Below are positions 41,924 to 64,000 of a stretch of 64,000 nt of DNA, piece after piece (the stretch's first letter is position 1; every line of letters begins with the position of its first letter). The translations under genes and the position numbers were made by a program. The notes below the pieces were generated by a model that had not been told where the DNA came from, ran no database searches, and worked only from the letters and a program-made list of their open reading frames with translations. The DNA comes from Amycolatopsis solani (GTDB lineage: Bacteria; Actinomycetota; Actinomycetes; Mycobacteriales; Pseudonocardiaceae): assembly GCF_033441515.1 (NCBI RefSeq), contig NZ_JAWQJT010000001.1, forward strand, positions 3,906,001 through 3,970,000, read 5' to 3'.

Positions 41924-44689
41924 GTGGCCACCCCGACCCTGACGACCGAGCACGAACACACCGGCAGTGGTCACGACGTCGTGCCCCTGATCGTCTCCGC
42001 CGACAGCAAGGCGGGCCTGCGGTCGAAGGCGCACCGCCTCGCGCGGTACCTCGCCGAGCACCCCGACACGCCGTTCGAGTCGTTCGCGCGCTCGGTCGCG
42101 GCCGAGGACACCGGCCGGGCGCACCGGGCCGTGCTGCTGTCGGCCGGGCGCGACGGCGGCCTGCGCGGGCTGGAGGCCCTCGCGGCCGGCCAGAACCCGC
42201 CCGACGTCGTGCGCGGCAGCGCCCGCCGCGCCGAGCGGGTGGTGTTCGTCTTCCCCGGCCAGGGTTCGCAGTGGCCGGGCATGGTCCTGGACCTCCTGGA
42301 GTGGTCGCCGGTGTTCGCCGGGGAGATCGCACGCTGCGACGCCGCGCTCGCTGCCTTCGCCGACTGGTCCATTGTGGACGTCCTGCACGGCCGCCCCGGC
42401 GCGCCCACTTTGGACGACGGCGCCGACGTCGTGCAGCCGGTGCTCTTCGCGGTGATGGTGGCGCTGGCCGCGCTGTGGCGCTCGCACGGCGTCGAGCCCG
42501 CCGCCGTCGTCGGGCACAGCCTCGGCGAGGTCGCCGCGGCCTGCGCGACCGGCGCGCTGTCCCACCAGGACGGCATGCGGGTGGCCGCGCGGTGGAGCCA
42601 GGCCCAGGCCACGCTGTCCGGCCGTGGCGACATGATCTCCGTGCCGCTGCCGGTGGCCGACGTCCGGTCCCGCCTGGCGGGCCGGGAGGGGCTCGACATC
42701 GGCGCGGTGAACGCGCCGTCGTGGGTCGTCGTCTCGGGCGATTCCGGCGCGGTGGCGGAACTCCTGGCCGATCTGACCGCCGAGGGCGTGCGCGCCCGGC
42801 GCATCCCGGTCGGGCTGGCCGCGCACTCGCGCCACATCGACGGCATCCGCGACCGGCTGCTGGCCGACCTCGCCCCGCTGGCGCCGTCGTCCACCGCCGT
42901 CCCGTTCCACTCGACGGTGACCGAAGGCCCGCTCGACACCGCCGTGCTCGACGCCCGCTACTGGTTCCGGAACCTGCGCAACCCGGTCCGCTTCGACGAG
43001 GCCACCCGCGGGCTGGTCGAGCAGGGCATCGGCGTCTTCGCCGAAATCAGCCCGCACCCGGTGCTCACGGTCGCGGTGCAGGACACGATCGACACGCTCG
43101 ACGGCCGCGCGGTCGTGCTCGGCTCGATCCGCCGTCGCGAGGACGGCCCGCGCTCGTTCCTCGGCTCGCTCGCCGCGGCCTACGTGTCCGGCGTCGGTGT
43201 CGACTGGACCGCCGCTTTCCCCGGTGGGGCCGAGCCGGTGACGCTGCCGGAGTCCGGTTCGGACGCCACGGTCGCCGCCGCCGGGCTGCTGGCCGCCGGG
43301 CACCCGCTGCTCGGTGCCGCCGTCGAGCTCGCCGAGGACGGCGGCTGGCTGTTCACCGGCCGGCTGTCCGCCGCGCAGCAGCCGTGGCTGGCCGGGCACA
43401 CCGTGTTCGGCCGGACGGTGCTGCCGTCGGCGGTGCTCGTCGAGCTGATCCTGCACGCGGCGTCGGAGCTGGGCTGCGCGCGGATCGAAGAACTCACCCA
43501 GCACCTGCCGGTCGTCTTCGCCGAAGAGGCGCTGTGCCTGCAGGTGCGGATCGGCCCGGTCGACGACGCCGGCGCGCGCCGGATCGGCGTGTTCGCCCGG
43601 CCCGACTCGGTCGGCGCCGCCCAGGGCGGGCCCTGGACGCGGCACGCGACCGGGATCATGGCCGAAACCGAGGGCGCGGCGGCCGGCGTCGAACCGCCCG
43701 CCGCATGGCCGCCGCCGGGTGCCGTCGCCGAGGACGCGGGCACCGCCCGCGATCGCCTGCGGGCGCACGGCATCGAGCTCGGTCCCGAGTTCGGCGGCCT
43801 CACCGGCGCCTGGTCGCTCGACGGCGAGCTGTTCGCCGAAGTGGCGCTGCCGGTGCAGGCCGGCGGCGGCGCCGGCTACGGCATCCACCCCGCGCTGCTG
43901 GACTCCGCGCTCCAGGCGGTCGCGTTGTTCCCCGCCGCCGCGGAGTCCGACGGCTGGCTCGCGTCGTCGTGGAGCGGGCTGGCCCTGCACACGGCCGGGG
44001 CGCCGGCGTTGCGGGTCCGGCTGCGGGCCACCGGCGCGGACTCGGTGTCGGTGACGGCCACCGACACCGTGGGGCGCCCGGTCTTCTCCGCCGAGAACGT
44101 CGTCCTCGGGGCACTGCCGGGGGAGTACGTCCGCGCGCCGCACACCGAGCCGGTCACGCGGACCGCTCCCGCGGGCGGCCTGGCGGCGCGGCTGGCCGGG
44201 CTGCCCGAGCCCGCCCGCGCGGAACTGGTGCTGGACCTGGTCCGCGAGCACACCGCGGAGGTCCTCGGCCGGGACACCGCGGCCGGGATCGGCGGCGACA
44301 GCGCGTTCAGCGAGCTCGGCTTCGAATCGCTCACGGCGGTGGCGCTGCGCAACCGGCTCGCCGAGGCGACCGGGTTGAAGCTGCGCACCACGCTGGTCTT
44401 CGACTACCCGACGCCGGACGCGCTGGCCGGGCACCTGCTGGCGGTGCTGCAGCCGTCCACTGAGGACTCCGAGGTCCTCGCCGGCCTGGACCGGCTGGAG
44501 CAGGCGCTGTTCGCCGACGCGGGCGGCCCGCCCCTGCACGGCCGGGTCAAGGTCCGGTTGCGCGACCTGCTGTTCCGGCTGGACGGCGCGGACGACACGG
44601 GCGGCCCCGAGGCCGGGGACGCCCCGCTCGACGCCGCGTCGGACGACGAGATCTTCGCACTGCTCGATCGAGAGCTCGACCTGTCCTGA
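41924..44689 (+). CDS. Type I PKS loading protein AT-DH-ACP
   Basis: 921 residues with no ketosynthase. The acyltransferase (~105-420) has GHSLGEVAAA, but the Arg that holds the carboxylate of malonyl-type extenders is Trp (RVAARWSQ where extender ATs here read RVVALRSK), and YASH is LAAH. It should therefore load a monocarboxylic starter. A dehydratase-type domain follows (~450-750) with intact HTVFGRTVLP and HPALLDSALQ catalytic motifs, unusual in a starter unit. The ACP reads ELGFESLTAVALRN. The C-terminal helices (LDRLEQALFADAGG ... DDEIFALLDRELDLS) are a docking domain that should dock onto the N-terminal coil of the next protein. GTG 41924 follows CGGAGGTAC. Confidence 0.94.
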   Translation: MATPTLTTEHEHTGSGHDVVPLIVSADSKAGLRSKAHRLARYLAEHPDTPFESFARSVAAEDTGRAHRAVLLSAGRDGGLRGLEALAAGQNPPDVVRGSARRAERVVFVFPGQGSQWPGMVLDLLEWSPVFAGEIARCDAALAAFADWSIVDVLHGRPGAPTLDDGADVVQPVLFAVMVALAALWRSHGVEPAAVVGHSLGEVAAACATGALSHQDGMRVAARWSQAQATLSGRGDMISVPLPVADVRSRLAGREGLDIGAVNAPSWVVVSGDSGAVAELLADLTAEGVRARRIPVGLAAHSRHIDGIRDRLLADLAPLAPSSTAVPFHSTVTEGPLDTAVLDARYWFRNLRNPVRFDEATRGLVEQGIGVFAEISPHPVLTVAVQDTIDTLDGRAVVLGSIRRREDGPRSFLGSLAAAYVSGVGVDWTAAFPGGAEPVTLPESGSDATVAAAGLLAAGHPLLGAAVELAEDGGWLFTGRLSAAQQPWLAGHTVFGRTVLPSAVLVELILHAASELGCARIEELTQHLPVVFAEEALCLQVRIGPVDDAGARRIGVFARPDSVGAAQGGPWTRHATGIMAETEGAAAGVEPPAAWPPPGAVAEDAGTARDRLRAHGIELGPEFGGLTGAWSLDGELFAEVALPVQAGGGAGYGIHPALLDSALQAVALFPAAAESDGWLASSWSGLALHTAGAPALRVRLRATGADSVSVTATDTVGRPVFSAENVVLGALPGEYVRAPHTEPVTRTAPAGGLAARLAGLPEPARAELVLDLVREHTAEVLGRDTAAGIGGDSAFSELGFESLTAVALRNRLAEATGLKLRTTLVFDYPTPDALAGHLLAVLQPSTEDSEVLAGLDRLEQALFADAGGPPLHGRVKVRLRDLLFRLDGADDTGGPEAGDAPLDAASDDEIFALLDRELDLS

Positions 44690-44750
44690 GACGGGTTCGG
44701 GCCGCCGCCGCCACCTCGGCGGCGCGGACAAGGCACGGAGTTGACGGTAC

Positions 44751-64000
<19,250 letters not shown>

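Noticed and set aside
41924..44689. KSQ-type decarboxylating loading module
   Set aside because: No ketosynthase domain of any kind precedes the AT.

Overview
The window is high-GC actinomycete DNA. Codon third positions are almost all G or C, GTG starts are frequent, and the gene content is actinobacterial: a mycothiol-linked DsbA relative, an F420-type oxidoreductase, a CtaJ-like oxidase subunit and a GlbO truncated haemoglobin. Style and gene content suggest Amycolatopsis or another Pseudonocardiales genus. The genus is an inference; no rRNA or marker gene is present to prove it.

Region 1 (1-15.4 kb) is mostly chromosomal housekeeping. The block alpha-glucosidase, glbO, HNH endonuclease, DUF5130/ctaJ, pepN, DsbA, rpiB, nei reproduces the neighbourhood known from Mycobacterium tuberculosis Rv2464c-Rv2471. 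Inside it sits a strange 123-residue protein made of 15 perfect six-residue GTRVTx repeats. At 12.5 kb a KstR-type operator precedes an F420-type oxidoreductase and a SnoaL-like protein, which suggests steroid-linked regulation.

Region 2 (16.1-64 kb, running off the right edge) is a biosynthetic gene cluster. It opens with a LAL-type LuxR activator (16080). Next come three sugar genes: GDP-mannose 4,6-dehydratase, a polyene-type glycosyltransferase and a perosamine-synthase-like aminotransferase. A resistance and export block follows: response regulator, ABC transporter, macrolide-type glycosyltransferase and membrane protein on the minus strand, with a divergent histidine kinase, a lipoprotein and a secreted GH3/PA14 beta-glucosidase on the plus strand. 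Glucosylating enzyme, exporter and secreted glucosidase together look like an oleandomycin-style inactivate-export-reactivate self-protection cycle.

A compact minus-strand NRPS operon (40196 to 32075) encodes a Cys-nucleophile thioesterase-like protein, a free-standing methyltransferase cut out of an interrupted adenylation domain, a C-(dead A)-PCP protein, an A-PCP protein and a P450. Divergent to it are a bicovalent-flavin oxidase, an AT-DH-ACP loading protein and a giant four-module type I PKS. Module extender and redox predictions: methylmalonate/KR, methylmalonate/KR, malonate/DH-ER-KR, malonate/KR. The product is probably a glycosylated polyketide (macrolide or macrolactam) carrying an amino-6-deoxyhexose and an amino-acid-derived piece. 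I cannot name it, and the rest of the PKS lies outside the window.

At the DNA level, several families of palindromic repeats occupy convergent gene ends, and one family also appears in frame inside the PKS. A CCCCTA box recurs in the control regions of the cluster.
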